Shown one piece after another: positions 1-8,126 of a DNA stretch of 64,000 bases. Positions within the stretch are counted from its first letter, which is position 1. Every line of letters begins with the position of its first letter. Where the stretch lies: the NCBI GenBank assembly GCA_964019425.1, contig OZ025827.1, positions 798,262 to 862,261 of the forward strand. Reading direction: 5' to 3'. Both the position numbers and the translations under genes were made by a program. The stretch comes from Flectonema sp. DT1601. Taxonomy: Eukaryota > Euglenozoa > Diplonemea > Diplonemida > Diplonemidae. The notes under the pieces were generated by a model that worked only from the letters and a program-made list of their open reading frames with translations, did not search any database and was not told the origin of the DNA.

Positions 1-1312
1 CACCTCCAACTGAGCCGGTAGTTTCACCTCCAACGGAGCCTGTAGTGTCACCGCCAACTGAGCCTGTAGTATCACCTCCAACGGAGCCTGTAGTGTCACC
101 GCCAGCTGAGCCTGTAGTATCACCTCCAACTGATCCGGTATTATCACCTCCAACGGAGCCAGTAGTTTCACCTCCAACGGAGCCTGTAGTTTCACCTCCA
201 ACTGAGCCTGTAGTTTCACCTCCAACTGAGCCTGTAGTTTCACCTCCAACGGAGCCTGTAGTATCACCTCCAACTGAGCCGGTAGTTTCACCTCCAACGG
301 AGCCTGTAGTGTCACCGCCAACTGAACCGGTAGTTTCACCTCCAACTGAGCCTGTAGTTTCACCGCCAACTGAGCCTGTAGTATCACCTCCAACGGAGCC
401 TGTAGTTTCACCGCCAACTGAACCGGTAGTTTCACCGCCAACTGAACCGGTAGTTTCACCTCCAACGGAGCCTGTAGTTTCACCTCCAACGGAGCCTGTA
501 GTTTCACCTCCAACGGAGCCTGTAGTATCACCTCCAACTGAGCCTGTAGTTTCACCTCCAACTGAGCCGGTAGTTTCACCTCCAACGGAGCCTGTAGTTT
601 CACCTCCAACTGAGCCGGTAGTTTCACCTCCAACGGAGCCTGTAGTGTTACCTCCAACGGAGCCTGTAGTTTCACCGCCAACTGAACCGGTAGTTTCACC
701 TCCAACGGAGCCTGTAGTTTCACCTCCAACGGAGCCTGTAGTTTCACCTCCAACTGAGCCGGTAGTTTCACCTCCAACGGAGCCTGTAGTGTTACCTCCA
801 ACGGAGCCTGTAGTTTCACCGCCAACTGAACCGGTAGTTTCACCTCCAACGGAGCCTGTAGTTTCACCGCCTACTGAACCGGTAGTTTCACCTCCAACGG
901 AGCCTGTAGTTTCACCTCCAACGGAGCCTGTAGTATCACCTCCAACTGAGCCTGTAGTGTCACCGCCAACTGAGCCGGTAGTTTCACCTCCAACGGAGCC
1001 TGTAGTTTCACCTCCAAATGAGCCTGTAGTTTCACCTCCAACGGAGCCGGTAGTTTCACCGCCAACTGAGCCAGTAGTGTCACCGCCAACTGAACCAGTA
1101 GTTTCACCTCCAACTGAGCCTGTAGTTTCACCGCCAACTGAGCCGGTAGTTTCACCTCCAACGGAGCCAGTAGTTTCACCTCCAACTGAGCCGGTAGTTT
1201 CACCTCCGACGGAGCCTGTAGTTTCACCTCCGACGGAGCCTGTAGTTTCACCTCCGACGGAGCCAGTAGTTTCACCTCCGACGGAGCCTGTAGTTTCGCC
1301 ACCAACTGTACC
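1..1312 (+). repeat. 24-bp coding minisatellite (SPPTEPVV)
   Basis: Tandem 24-bp units encode eight residues each. They vary mostly at a few synonymous or conservative positions (acg/act for Thr, gag/gaa, gta gtt/gta gtg, Thr to Ala or Asn, Glu to Asp, Ser to Leu). All units keep the reading frame, as expected for a selected protein stalk that changes length by unequal exchange. The complementary strand is also open here, but only as a by-product of the repeat. Confidence 0.95.
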
Positions 1313-2288
1313 AGAAGTTACGCGTCCTGCTGATAACAGCATCAGTTTTGAAGTTGTAGCAGAGTTGAGTGATCTGGTAACTCAGATAGACACGTTGGTA
1401 GCTGCCGCTTCTTCATCATTAGGTGGAAATGCTCGTTGCGATATGTTGTGTCAGGGAAGTAATTGTTTGAAATGTGATGGCACTGCTGTTACTCAAAGAT
1501 CTGTTACTACTCTGGTGAGAGGAAATTGGAAAGTGATTTTGATTATAATTAATAATGAAAATGGAAGCATCACAAAAGAAGCTATCGATAGTTCTTTAAA
1601 GAATGTCTTGTCAAACAATGCAGTTATTGGATACGTTGAAGGAAGTGCTGCTGTTGTTGTTGTTGTTGTTACTGACATCCCACAAGTTGTTGTCGTTAAC
1701 GATGGCTTTATCGATGCTCACACTCACGGTAGCATTATGGTGGCGGTTTGGGCATACTGGGTTCCTTTGTCAGTTATTATTAAGGTTCTTGGGCCTTTTG
1801 TATGTAAGAGAGAAGTGTTTGGGTATCCAATACCGGTATTAATCCACATGTTCATGATGGTTATGGCGATGTGTTTTACTACTGTTTTCGCTTCTTTTGC
1901 CTTGTCAGACTTTAATAACAGAGTGGACTATGGACATAGAGAACTTGGAATTACTTTATTAGTAATTGGGTGGATTCAAGTACTGAGTGGTCTTGTCAGG
2001 CCAGGCAGGGAATCTCAATACAGAAAGTACTGGGGATGGGGACACGTTCTGTTTGGTATTTCAGTTGTGATAATTGCTATCGCTCAAATGGCGAGCGGAG
2101 TTGAAAATATTAAACGCCTATTCCCAAATGACTCGAATGATGTTCAGATTGTTCTGATTGTTGGATTGGTCACTATGGGTGTTATTTATATTGTTGGGAA
2201 AACCTACGTCGCGGTTACCAAAAAAGCAGTGAATTCAATTGCGGAAAACAACGAAACTAAACACTGTGAGCCTGATTGCGAAACGTAG
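1..2288 (+). CDS. Pro-rich repeat surface protein with C-terminal cytochrome b561 domain (5' partial)
   Basis: The frame is open from the left edge (first full codon at base 3), so the true start lies outside the window; any start inside the repeats is arbitrary. About 54 copies of an eight-residue SPPTEPVV repeat come first. A linker of roughly 130 residues follows, with a Cys cluster (CDMLCQGSNCLKC) and a run of valines. The C-terminal part has four hydrophobic segments (about bases 1720-2200) carrying the spaced histidines expected of cytochrome b561: HGSIM, IPVLIHMF, YGHRELG and YWGWGHVLFG. That family binds two haems and moves electrons across membranes, often from ascorbate to ferric iron or radicals. 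I infer a membrane protein with an extended extracellular Pro-rich stalk. The tail is short and charged. The cytochrome call is good; the role of the stalk is unknown. Confidence 0.75.
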   Translation, partial: PPTEPVVSPPTEPVVSPPTEPVVSPPTEPVVSPPAEPVVSPPTDPVLSPPTEPVVSPPTEPVVSPPTEPVVSPPTEPVVSPPTEPVVSPPTEPVVSPPTEPVVSPPTEPVVSPPTEPVVSPPTEPVVSPPTEPVVSPPTEPVVSPPTEPVVSPPTEPVVSPPTEPVVSPPTEPVVSPPTEPVVSPPTEPVVSPPTEPVVSPPTEPVVSPPTEPVVLPPTEPVVSPPTEPVVSPPTEPVVSPPTEPVVSPPTEPVVSPPTEPVVLPPTEPVVSPPTEPVVSPPTEPVVSPPTEPVVSPPTEPVVSPPTEPVVSPPTEPVVSPPTEPVVSPPTEPVVSPPNEPVVSPPTEPVVSPPTEPVVSPPTEPVVSPPTEPVVSPPTEPVVSPPTEPVVSPPTEPVVSPPTEPVVSPPTEPVVSPPTEPVVSPPTEPVVSPPTVPEVTRPADNSISFEVVAELSDLVTQIDTLVAAASSSLGGNARCDMLCQGSNCLKCDGTAVTQRSVTTLVRGNWKVILIIINNENGSITKEAIDSSLKNVLSNNAVIGYVEGSAAVVVVVVTDIPQVVVVNDGFIDAHTHGSIMVAVWAYWVPLSVIIKVLGPFVCKREVFGYPIPVLIHMFMMVMAMCFTTVFASFALSDFNNRVDYGHRELGITLLVIGWIQVLSGLVRPGRESQYRKYWGWGHVLFGISVVIIAIAQMASGVENIKRLFPNDSNDVQIVLIVGLVTMGVIYIVGKTYVAVTKKAVNSIAENNETKHCEPDCET

Positions 2289-3501
2289 ACATAACACGAA
2301 AGCTGTCCTGAGACGCGTACCAATGAATTATTGGCTGTGGTGTAGTATTGCCGAGTCGTTTTTCAAGTCAGCGTGTTTACGAATTAACGAAGATAAAATG
2401 TTGTGGTGTATTATATAATAGATTTCCTGTTTTTTTAATTATTTTCAATTTCTATTTACTACCATTTGAATTCATTAATGAGCCGACTCACGATTCTGGA
2501 TGGAGTGAAGTTTTAGAAGTGTTCTTGTTGTTAACAAACAGAAGCACCTGCTGGTTTCAGTTTTCACTCGTTTTAGCTCTCTGTGTATTAGTTGTGCAGA
2601 TTTAGTGATCAAAATGTATTTTTTATTTTGGCAATTCGTCGTGTCTTCCTCCCTCTTTTATCTTTCTATCTTGCAATTCTTTTTAACATAAATTACTTCA
2701 ATACACGCAAAGAAGTTATTCCTCCCTTCGTTTTGTTTTACCTCCTCCAACGTCTTAGAAACATGTCCTTGAATCGGAGGAGTTTGTTTTCACGCGTCGG
2801 AAGAAACACGAAAGAAAATAAAATTATAAAATATTAAATATAAAGGATTTTTCTGTTCTAGCTCTGAAGATAAACCTACAGGGCAAGATGGACAGAAGAT
2901 GCTTCTATCAGAAACAGTAAGAAGACAATAATTTAAATAATTTGGGATATAGTCCGGAAGTTGACTTCCGGACCCCTCGTAGCTCAAAAAGACTTCATTA
3001 GTAATTATCAAGATGAAGGTGAGAAAAGGTAATGTTGGTTTTTTTTTTTGCAAATTTCAAAACACGCGCAAGTTCTTTCTTTCACAAGACCTTGGTCCGA
3101 GTAGCTGAGACCAAAACTGATGTCTCATTTGAAGTTTCTTTTGATTCTGTTCCTTACAGATTGGTATAGTCATCATGTTGCCCAACGCATACGATTTATT
3201 CCTGAAAACTACGTATTCTATTACTTAGATGATGTTTTTGATTTGATATTAATACCATCCGACTGTTGGATTGGTTTTCAAATGTCAAAAGGCAAACAAA
3301 TAGTTCCTCCCGCCTTTCTTTTCCCTCTCCTATTCTTTCCCGTTTCCTTACCCCATTACACGCAGAAGCATATCCTTGATTGGAGGTTATTGTTTTAGGT
3401 GTCCGGGGGGAAAAAAATCTTTTCTAACTCTGAAGATAGCCAGAGCAAAGCATTTAATGTTTTATCATCTTGTTCATTTTGTTTACAATTAACTCACACT
3501 A
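2289..3501. other. Non-coding, AT-rich interval
   Basis: This follows the cytochrome b561 gene. Several ORFs of 80-90 codons occur, but they are low-complexity, rich in Phe and Leu, and show no domain or repeated copy to support them. It probably holds the 3' untranslated region and spacer. A perfect short hairpin lies at 2952-2973. Confidence 0.5.
2952..2973. other. Perfect 10-bp hairpin
   Basis: GTCCGGAAGT and ACTTCCGGAC pair over ten bases around a two-base TG spacer. No T-run follows, so it does not resemble an RNA polymerase III or bacterial-type terminator. Function unknown. Confidence 0.6.
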
Positions 3502-3792
3502 ACTAACTTCATTCTTTCTACAGCCTCATGCAAATGCGATGAGTAGGACAGGCCTGACACTGCAGTGTCCCCCTTGCTTTCTTTAGATTTTTTTTGAATA
3601 AATCTTTTTTTTTTTTGTATTGAATTTCTTTCTATTGTATAAATATGCAATAATGAAAGCCAAGGCTAATGTAACACAACACACAGAGGTTTGTGTGCGT
3701 GCGGTAGTCTTTTATATTTGAAATTCAATTTCAAACATAGTCGAAGAAGGTTAGATGAATTATTCTAAGAAAATATTATTTTTAATTTTAAC
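3502..3792 (+). repeat. Direct repeat, copy 1 (about 290 bp)
   Basis: This is nearly identical to 4791-5082. It starts at ACTAACTTCATTCTTTCTAC, includes a GC-rich core with CACTGCAGTG and a T-rich run, and ends at TTTTTAATTTTAAC. The only clear block difference is a short stretch near 3719-3732. Copy 1 lies upstream of the short surface-protein gene and copy 2 directly downstream, so the two repeats bracket the 3987-4727 ORF. Confidence 0.9.
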
Positions 3793-3986
3793 TCGAGACC
3801 AACCATTATTCGTTTGATGTGTCCAACGCATTTGATTTTCTTAATTAACTGCTCTTCATTAATATTAACTTTTTTTGTGTTAACTCAGACCCTGTACATC
3901 ATTAACTAAACTAAACTAAACTATTAAAAATGATTCACGAGAATTCACTTAATTTAATTCATTTATTCAACAGTTAAATATAAACC

Positions 3987-4727
3987 ATGAGATTACTCAG
4001 TCTCTTTATTTTGCTTCCTTTATTGGGTGTTGTTAGTTCACAATTGGTAGTTTCTCCACCAACTGATCCGGTATTATCACCTCCAACGGAGCCTGTAGTT
4101 TCACCTCCAACTGAACCGGTAGTATCACCTCCAACGGAGCCGGTAGTATCACCTCCAACGGAGCCTGTAGTTTCACCTCCAACTGAACCGGTAGTATCAC
4201 CTCCAACGGAGCCGGTAGTATCACCTCCAACGGAGCCTGTAGTTTCACCTCCAACGGAGCCGGTAGTATCACCTCCAACGGAGCCAGTAGTTTCACCGCC
4301 AACTGATCCGGTAGTATCACCTCCAACTGAGCCGGTAGTATCACCTCCAACGGAGCCTGTAGTTTCACCTCCAACGGAGCCGGTAGTATCACCTCCAACG
4401 GAGCCAGTAGTTTCACATCCAACTGATCCGGTAGTATCACCTCCAACGGAGCCAGTAGTTTCACCTCCAACGGAGCCTGTAGTGTCACCGCCAGCTGAGC
4501 CTGTAGTATCACCTCCAACTGATCCGGTAGTATCACCTCCAACGGAGCCTGTAGTTTCACCTCCAACGGAGCCTGTAGTGTCACCGCCAACTGAGCCTGT
4601 AGTATCACCTCCAACTGATCCGGTAGTATCACCTCCAACGGAGCCTGTAGTGTCACCGCCAGCTGAGCCTGTAGTATCACCTCCAACTGATCCGGTAGTA
4701 TCACCTGTTAGGAAACTGCAGAAATGA
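3987..4727 (+). CDS. Short secreted SPPTEPVV-repeat protein, paralogue of the left-edge gene
   Basis: The protein has 246 residues. The start is supported by a classic signal peptide: Met-Arg, then a leucine-rich core (LLSLFILLPLLGVV) and a likely cleavage site after VSS. Mature sequence begins QLVVSPPTDPV and runs straight into about 27 SPPTEPVV/SPPTDPVV units. It ends abruptly with PVRKLQK. The Cys cluster and cytochrome b561 segments of the left-edge paralogue are absent. It therefore supplies the N-terminus one would expect for that family, but not the membrane part. It could be a secreted short form, a truncated duplicate, or a donor for repeat exchange. The 290-bp direct repeats on each side favour a local duplication. 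Function unknown. Confidence 0.7.
   Translation: MRLLSLFILLPLLGVVSSQLVVSPPTDPVLSPPTEPVVSPPTEPVVSPPTEPVVSPPTEPVVSPPTEPVVSPPTEPVVSPPTEPVVSPPTEPVVSPPTEPVVSPPTDPVVSPPTEPVVSPPTEPVVSPPTEPVVSPPTEPVVSHPTDPVVSPPTEPVVSPPTEPVVSPPAEPVVSPPTDPVVSPPTEPVVSPPTEPVVSPPTEPVVSPPTDPVVSPPTEPVVSPPAEPVVSPPTDPVVSPVRKLQK
4048..4706 (+). repeat. 24-bp coding minisatellite, second array
   Basis: These are the same 24-bp units as at the left edge, with more Asp variants (SPPTDPVV) and one SHPTDPVV unit. Higher-order blocks of two to four units repeat within the array, which points to recent unequal exchange. Confidence 0.95.
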
Positions 4728-4790
4728 ATACTTTTCTTTTATTGATCTCTACTTTTCTTATTCTCACTTTTCTGTTCTAAAATTAATGAT

Positions 4791-5082
4791 ACTAACTTCA
4801 TTCTTTCTACAGCCTCATGCAAATGCGATGAGTAGGACAGGCCTGACACTGCAGTGTCCCCCTTGCTTTCTTTAGATTCTTTTTGAATAAATCTTTTTTT
4901 TTTTTGTATTGAATTTCTTTCTATTGTATAAATATGCAATAATGAAAGCCAAGGCTAATGTAACACAACACACAGAGGTTTGTGTGCGTGCGGTAGTCTT
5001 TTATATTTGTTAACGTTCGGTCAAACATAGTCGAAGAAGGTTAGATGAATTATTCTAAGAAAATATTATTTTTAATTTTAAC
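4791..5082 (+). repeat. Direct repeat, copy 2 (about 290 bp)
   Basis: This copy partners 3502-3792. It ends about 20 bases before the first codon of the RT element at 5101, so the element's left junction may lie at or just after the repeat end. Confidence 0.9.
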
Positions 5083-5100
5083 GTTATCGAGAGCTGCTTT

Positions 5101-6045
5101 ATGGAAAGATTGAATCCAGCAACACTACGCCGTCTCAAAAACAAAAAGGAAGCAAACAGCTACTGGCTTAAACTAAACGTCAGCCACAAGGCCTTAGATA
5201 GATTGAATCTAGGAGCAATTCTACACAGTGACGAAGTTAAGGCAGTCTGTCCAAATTTAAAAACCTTAAGCAGAACTAGAATCTGTCGCAAACTGGGTAC
5301 AACTGTAGGAGATATTGTATTAAACGCCACTTCTGTTGGGAATGGATACGATGAACCCCTCTGTTCACCATGTCCCTGTTGTACTCTCGTTCCAGGAAGT
5401 ATTAAATTCGATGGCCCAGCAATGGACTCGCTCGAAAGCGACATAGCAGTTTACGTAGATAAAGCTTACAGAAACACCACTGACGATATTAAACTTCGCT
5501 TCAAAAACGTAATTCTTAAGCATCTCCACACCAAACTGAGCCGAGACCTTTCATTCCTTGACTCCCCGCTGTCAAGCAAAGCTCGCAAAGAACTTTCTTC
5601 ACTACAAAATTCGATGGTTCTCTTAAAAGTAGACAAAGGACAACATGATATTGGTTTCATCTGTAAATCCTTCTACCTGAGTCTCCTCAGCAAACAATTA
5701 GGAGGTCCAGCCTATCAACAATTGAAAGCAACAGAGGAAATCACTCTAGCCTTCTTAGCTGAGAATAATAAAATCTTAGGAAACAAGCATGCAGATAGAC
5801 TACCACATCTCTACGGCATGATTAAATTGCACAAGTCAGCTATTGGGATGAGATGGATTTCGGGAGCCTCTTCACTCACAGGAACGGAGAAGCAGCGTCA
5901 ATTAAACAAGGAGCACAAGACGGCACCCGCAACAGCCACAACACACGCCCATCTGCATCTATCAAGTATTCTTAAAAATGTGATGGCTTTACTAAAAGAA
6001 AAAGATATGAATTCAAAATACAAACGTTATTGGATAGATGGATGA
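5101..6045 (+). CDS. RT element 1, N-terminal region (RT fingers)
   Basis: This 314-residue frame opens with a basic segment (MERLNPATLRRLKNKKEAN). It has a Cys-rich stretch (CSPCPCC, about residue 90) and then RT fingers: a Lys/Asp block around LLKVDKGQHDIGF (about 175-187) and the telling motif RLPHLYGMIKLHKS (about 235), followed by GMRWISGASSLTG. In RTs of the Penelope-like type this P-x-LYG-x-x-K-x-HK motif precedes the catalytic palm. The frame then loses similarity and ends before the first catalytic aspartate block. I see no endonuclease domain. Part of a broken element. Confidence 0.55.
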   Translation: MERLNPATLRRLKNKKEANSYWLKLNVSHKALDRLNLGAILHSDEVKAVCPNLKTLSRTRICRKLGTTVGDIVLNATSVGNGYDEPLCSPCPCCTLVPGSIKFDGPAMDSLESDIAVYVDKAYRNTTDDIKLRFKNVILKHLHTKLSRDLSFLDSPLSSKARKELSSLQNSMVLLKVDKGQHDIGFICKSFYLSLLSKQLGGPAYQQLKATEEITLAFLAENNKILGNKHADRLPHLYGMIKLHKSAIGMRWISGASSLTGTEKQRQLNKEHKTAPATATTHAHLHLSSILKNVMALLKEKDMNSKYKRYWIDG

Positions 6046-6155
6046 CCTTGTAGCAAAAGGAGAGTTAGATTTAGCACGCAAACACGACTACTCTTGCCGA
6101 CATAGACGATTTCCTTACATGGAACTGCAACCCACCACCAGCAGAATTATACTCC

Positions 6156-7298
6156 ATGAACTACACCGAGACCTCTAATGGTATTGATGATGTTTCATAC
6201 ATTGGAATTAGAATCCGAATCGAAACCACCAGATCAAACAACAGGTGGATACGTCTAAGTGTTAACGACAAAGCGCGTGGTTGGCATATCATACCAACAA
6301 GATTCACCCACCAGCACTCAGCTGCTCAAGAATCGATGGGTACTGGTATCTTCACCACCATGCTCCTACGAGCACTCAGAATCTGTAATAATCAGGCAGA
6401 TCTTCTGCAAGAGCTCGAGTTCGTAACATACAGACTACTCAACCGAGGATACAAGTTTAAGAACCTCGCAGTAGCTTGTCACAGCTTTATCAACTTATAT
6501 ATTGACGATGGCAATGTTGCAGCTGCAATTCGAAGACGACTAAATATTACTTCCGAAAAGTTTAATCATGGTATCCCTGTAAGCGACGAAAAAGACACCA
6601 TTAATCATAAAAGTTCCACACTTCACACCTTAGACAAACGATTCCCAATACAATCACATCAATCTTCAGGGGAAGGTCTAATTGGAGGTGAGTGTGGATG
6701 GGCATCGCTGAATTTTGTTGCAGACCATCTTTATCTTGACCGAATTAATTTTAGCTATTTGCAACAACTACAACAAACATTCTACGAAGAACATCAAAAA
6801 GTAGAACCTGGCAGCAACGAGCAAAAACCATCCCCGGATGGCTGGTTCTCTTTAACCGTTCTGGGGGTAGCAAGTAAACATAAACTCAACAGGGAAATCC
6901 ACCAATATGTAGATCCCAGTTCTATGGACTACCCAACAATAGCCGCCGCATTCATTTTAAACAAAGCTGGTGCTAGAATGTCACACTACATGGTGGCCCT
7001 TGTCTCCTTTGATTCCATTATTGTTAGAGACATTCTCAAAGGAGCGACAGACCGACGATTATCATTCGACCATTTTGACAGACATTTTAAACGCCCAGAA
7101 TATTGTTTTCACATGATTTTAAGAAAAACTCTGCAGGGTAATAATAATGATAACGACTGTACCATGGCACCCTCGAATGAAGGAATTCTACTCCTCACCA
7201 ACACTAAGGAAAAGCGCAAGAAAGACGACTACAGCTCCGATGAAGGAGAACTCGCACTCGTAATAAAACAAACAGATGTAGAAGAGATAGTACGCTGA
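6156..7298 (+). CDS. RT element 1, RT C-terminal region plus Josephin-like cysteine protease domain
   Basis: The first 130 residues align by eye with the RT of the tandem array: the block around SYIGIRIRIE matches FLGARIRVE, and MLLRALRICNNQADLLQ matches MYRASMICNNLSDLL. The catalytic D-D-F block is encoded just upstream. From about residue 170 comes a different domain: GGECGWASLNFVADHLYLD, then DGWFSLTVLGVAS, then SHYMVALVSFDSIIVRDILKG. The order Cys followed by a short Leu/Asn helix, a G-x-x-S-x-x-V-L segment, and later His with an Asp about 12 residues on matches the Josephin (ataxin-3-type) deubiquitinase fold. That is inference from motif order, not a database hit. The C-terminus is charged and probably disordered. 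Confidence 0.5.
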   Translation: MNYTETSNGIDDVSYIGIRIRIETTRSNNRWIRLSVNDKARGWHIIPTRFTHQHSAAQESMGTGIFTTMLLRALRICNNQADLLQELEFVTYRLLNRGYKFKNLAVACHSFINLYIDDGNVAAAIRRRLNITSEKFNHGIPVSDEKDTINHKSSTLHTLDKRFPIQSHQSSGEGLIGGECGWASLNFVADHLYLDRINFSYLQQLQQTFYEEHQKVEPGSNEQKPSPDGWFSLTVLGVASKHKLNREIHQYVDPSSMDYPTIAAAFILNKAGARMSHYMVALVSFDSIIVRDILKGATDRRLSFDHFDRHFKRPEYCFHMILRKTLQGNNNDNDCTMAPSNEGILLLTNTKEKRKKDDYSSDEGELALVIKQTDVEEIVR

Positions 7299-7576
7299 TC
7301 AAAAGCAAATATATGCTAGCCCGTCCTGGCGAGCTCCGATGGACATTAAGAAATCAGTTCTTTTGAAATAGACCAATTGATGGATCCGATTTATTATTTA
7401 ACTGGAATGAAGTCCCTAGAACTTACTGATGAAGGCCTAAGAGGGACAAGTAGTATAAGATTAAGGCCTGAAACTACGTATTCCACAGTGTATTATGGAA
7501 CAGCAGAACAATGTGTTTTTATAACTTTTCTTTTTTATATTTTATTTTAGTGCACTTTTTTATAATAAACTCATAT
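7299..7576. other. Spacer between RT element 1 and the tandem array
   Basis: No gene or repeat recognised. The left edge of the tandem array is near base 7577, where CTAACTTGTATTG becomes identical to the array's RT sequence. Confidence 0.5.
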
Positions 7577-8126
7577 TCTAACTTGTATTGTTATGCAGTT
7601 GAGAAGAAATTTATAGAACAGTCAACTCTGGAAATTGCGAAGTCACATACTTTAACTGTAAGATATATTGATGATTTTTTATGCTGGGGGACAAAACCAC
7701 CGCCGCAAAAGATGTACGGGATGGACTACAAAGATACCTCCCTAGATAGTAATGATGTGGTGTTTCTTGGTGCACGGATACGGGTCGAGGAAGACATTGC
7801 AAGGGAAGAAGTGAAAGTTAAAAAGAAATTTACTCGTCTCTCCGTTCATCGGAAAGAGTGGAACTTCAAACCTTTACAGTACGTGCATGCAGACTCCACG
7901 ATGCCTGATTCCATACCCAAAGGTATAGTTAAAGGAGCGATGTATAGAGCCAGCATGATTTGTAACAACCTCTCTGACCTACTAATAGAGTTTGAATGGA
8001 TAATTTATCGGATGATTACTAGAAAATTTAAAAAGCATCACATATCAACCGGCTACAAGGAATTTTGTGACGAATTCTACGAAGAATATCCTTTTGTCAA
8101 TAAAGGATGCATCAATCTTTTCTACC
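7577..8126 (+). pseudogene. RT(b), unit 1, left-truncated by the array edge and cut by LINE A
   Basis: This carries the RT palm block RYIDDFLCWG, the PPP segment, FLGARIRVE and the helical C-terminal part up to KGCINLFY, identical to the other units. The upstream half of the RT palm (the IPMGGNASPL block) is missing at the array edge. At 8127 LINE A interrupts the path from RT into the OTU domain, which resumes at about 11610. Confidence 0.8.

Larger units (their letters stand above)
5101..7298 (+). mobile_element. Diverged RT element with Josephin-like protease domain (RT-protease element 1)
   Basis: Two open segments (5101-6045 and 6156-7298), with a short interrupted stretch between, together cover an RT fingers region, part of the palm, the RT C-terminal region and a cysteine protease domain. 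The RT matches the one in the 7.4-kb array over the catalytic DDF block, the following PPP block and the helix after it, but is clearly more diverged. The copy is broken. The RT type, with an LYGMIKLHK fingers motif and IPMGGNASPL and RYIDDF palm motifs in the array copies, is closest by eye to Penelope-like elements and to RT genes scattered in invertebrate genomes. That placement is inference. Confidence 0.6.

Noticed and set aside
871-1305. Minus-strand ORFs opposite the 24-bp repeats (also 4033-4704)
   Set aside because: By-product of a stop-free tandem repeat. The plus strand has the signal peptide and the cytochrome domain.
3511-3522. CTTTCTACAG as a spliced-leader acceptor site
   Set aside because: It lies in a duplicated non-coding repeat and no gene start follows in a consistent position. 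Without transcripts this cannot be supported.
8067-8126. Start of the LINE A ORF at 8067
   Set aside because: Those bases belong to the interrupted RT(b) gene in another frame. LINE A sequence starts at 8127.
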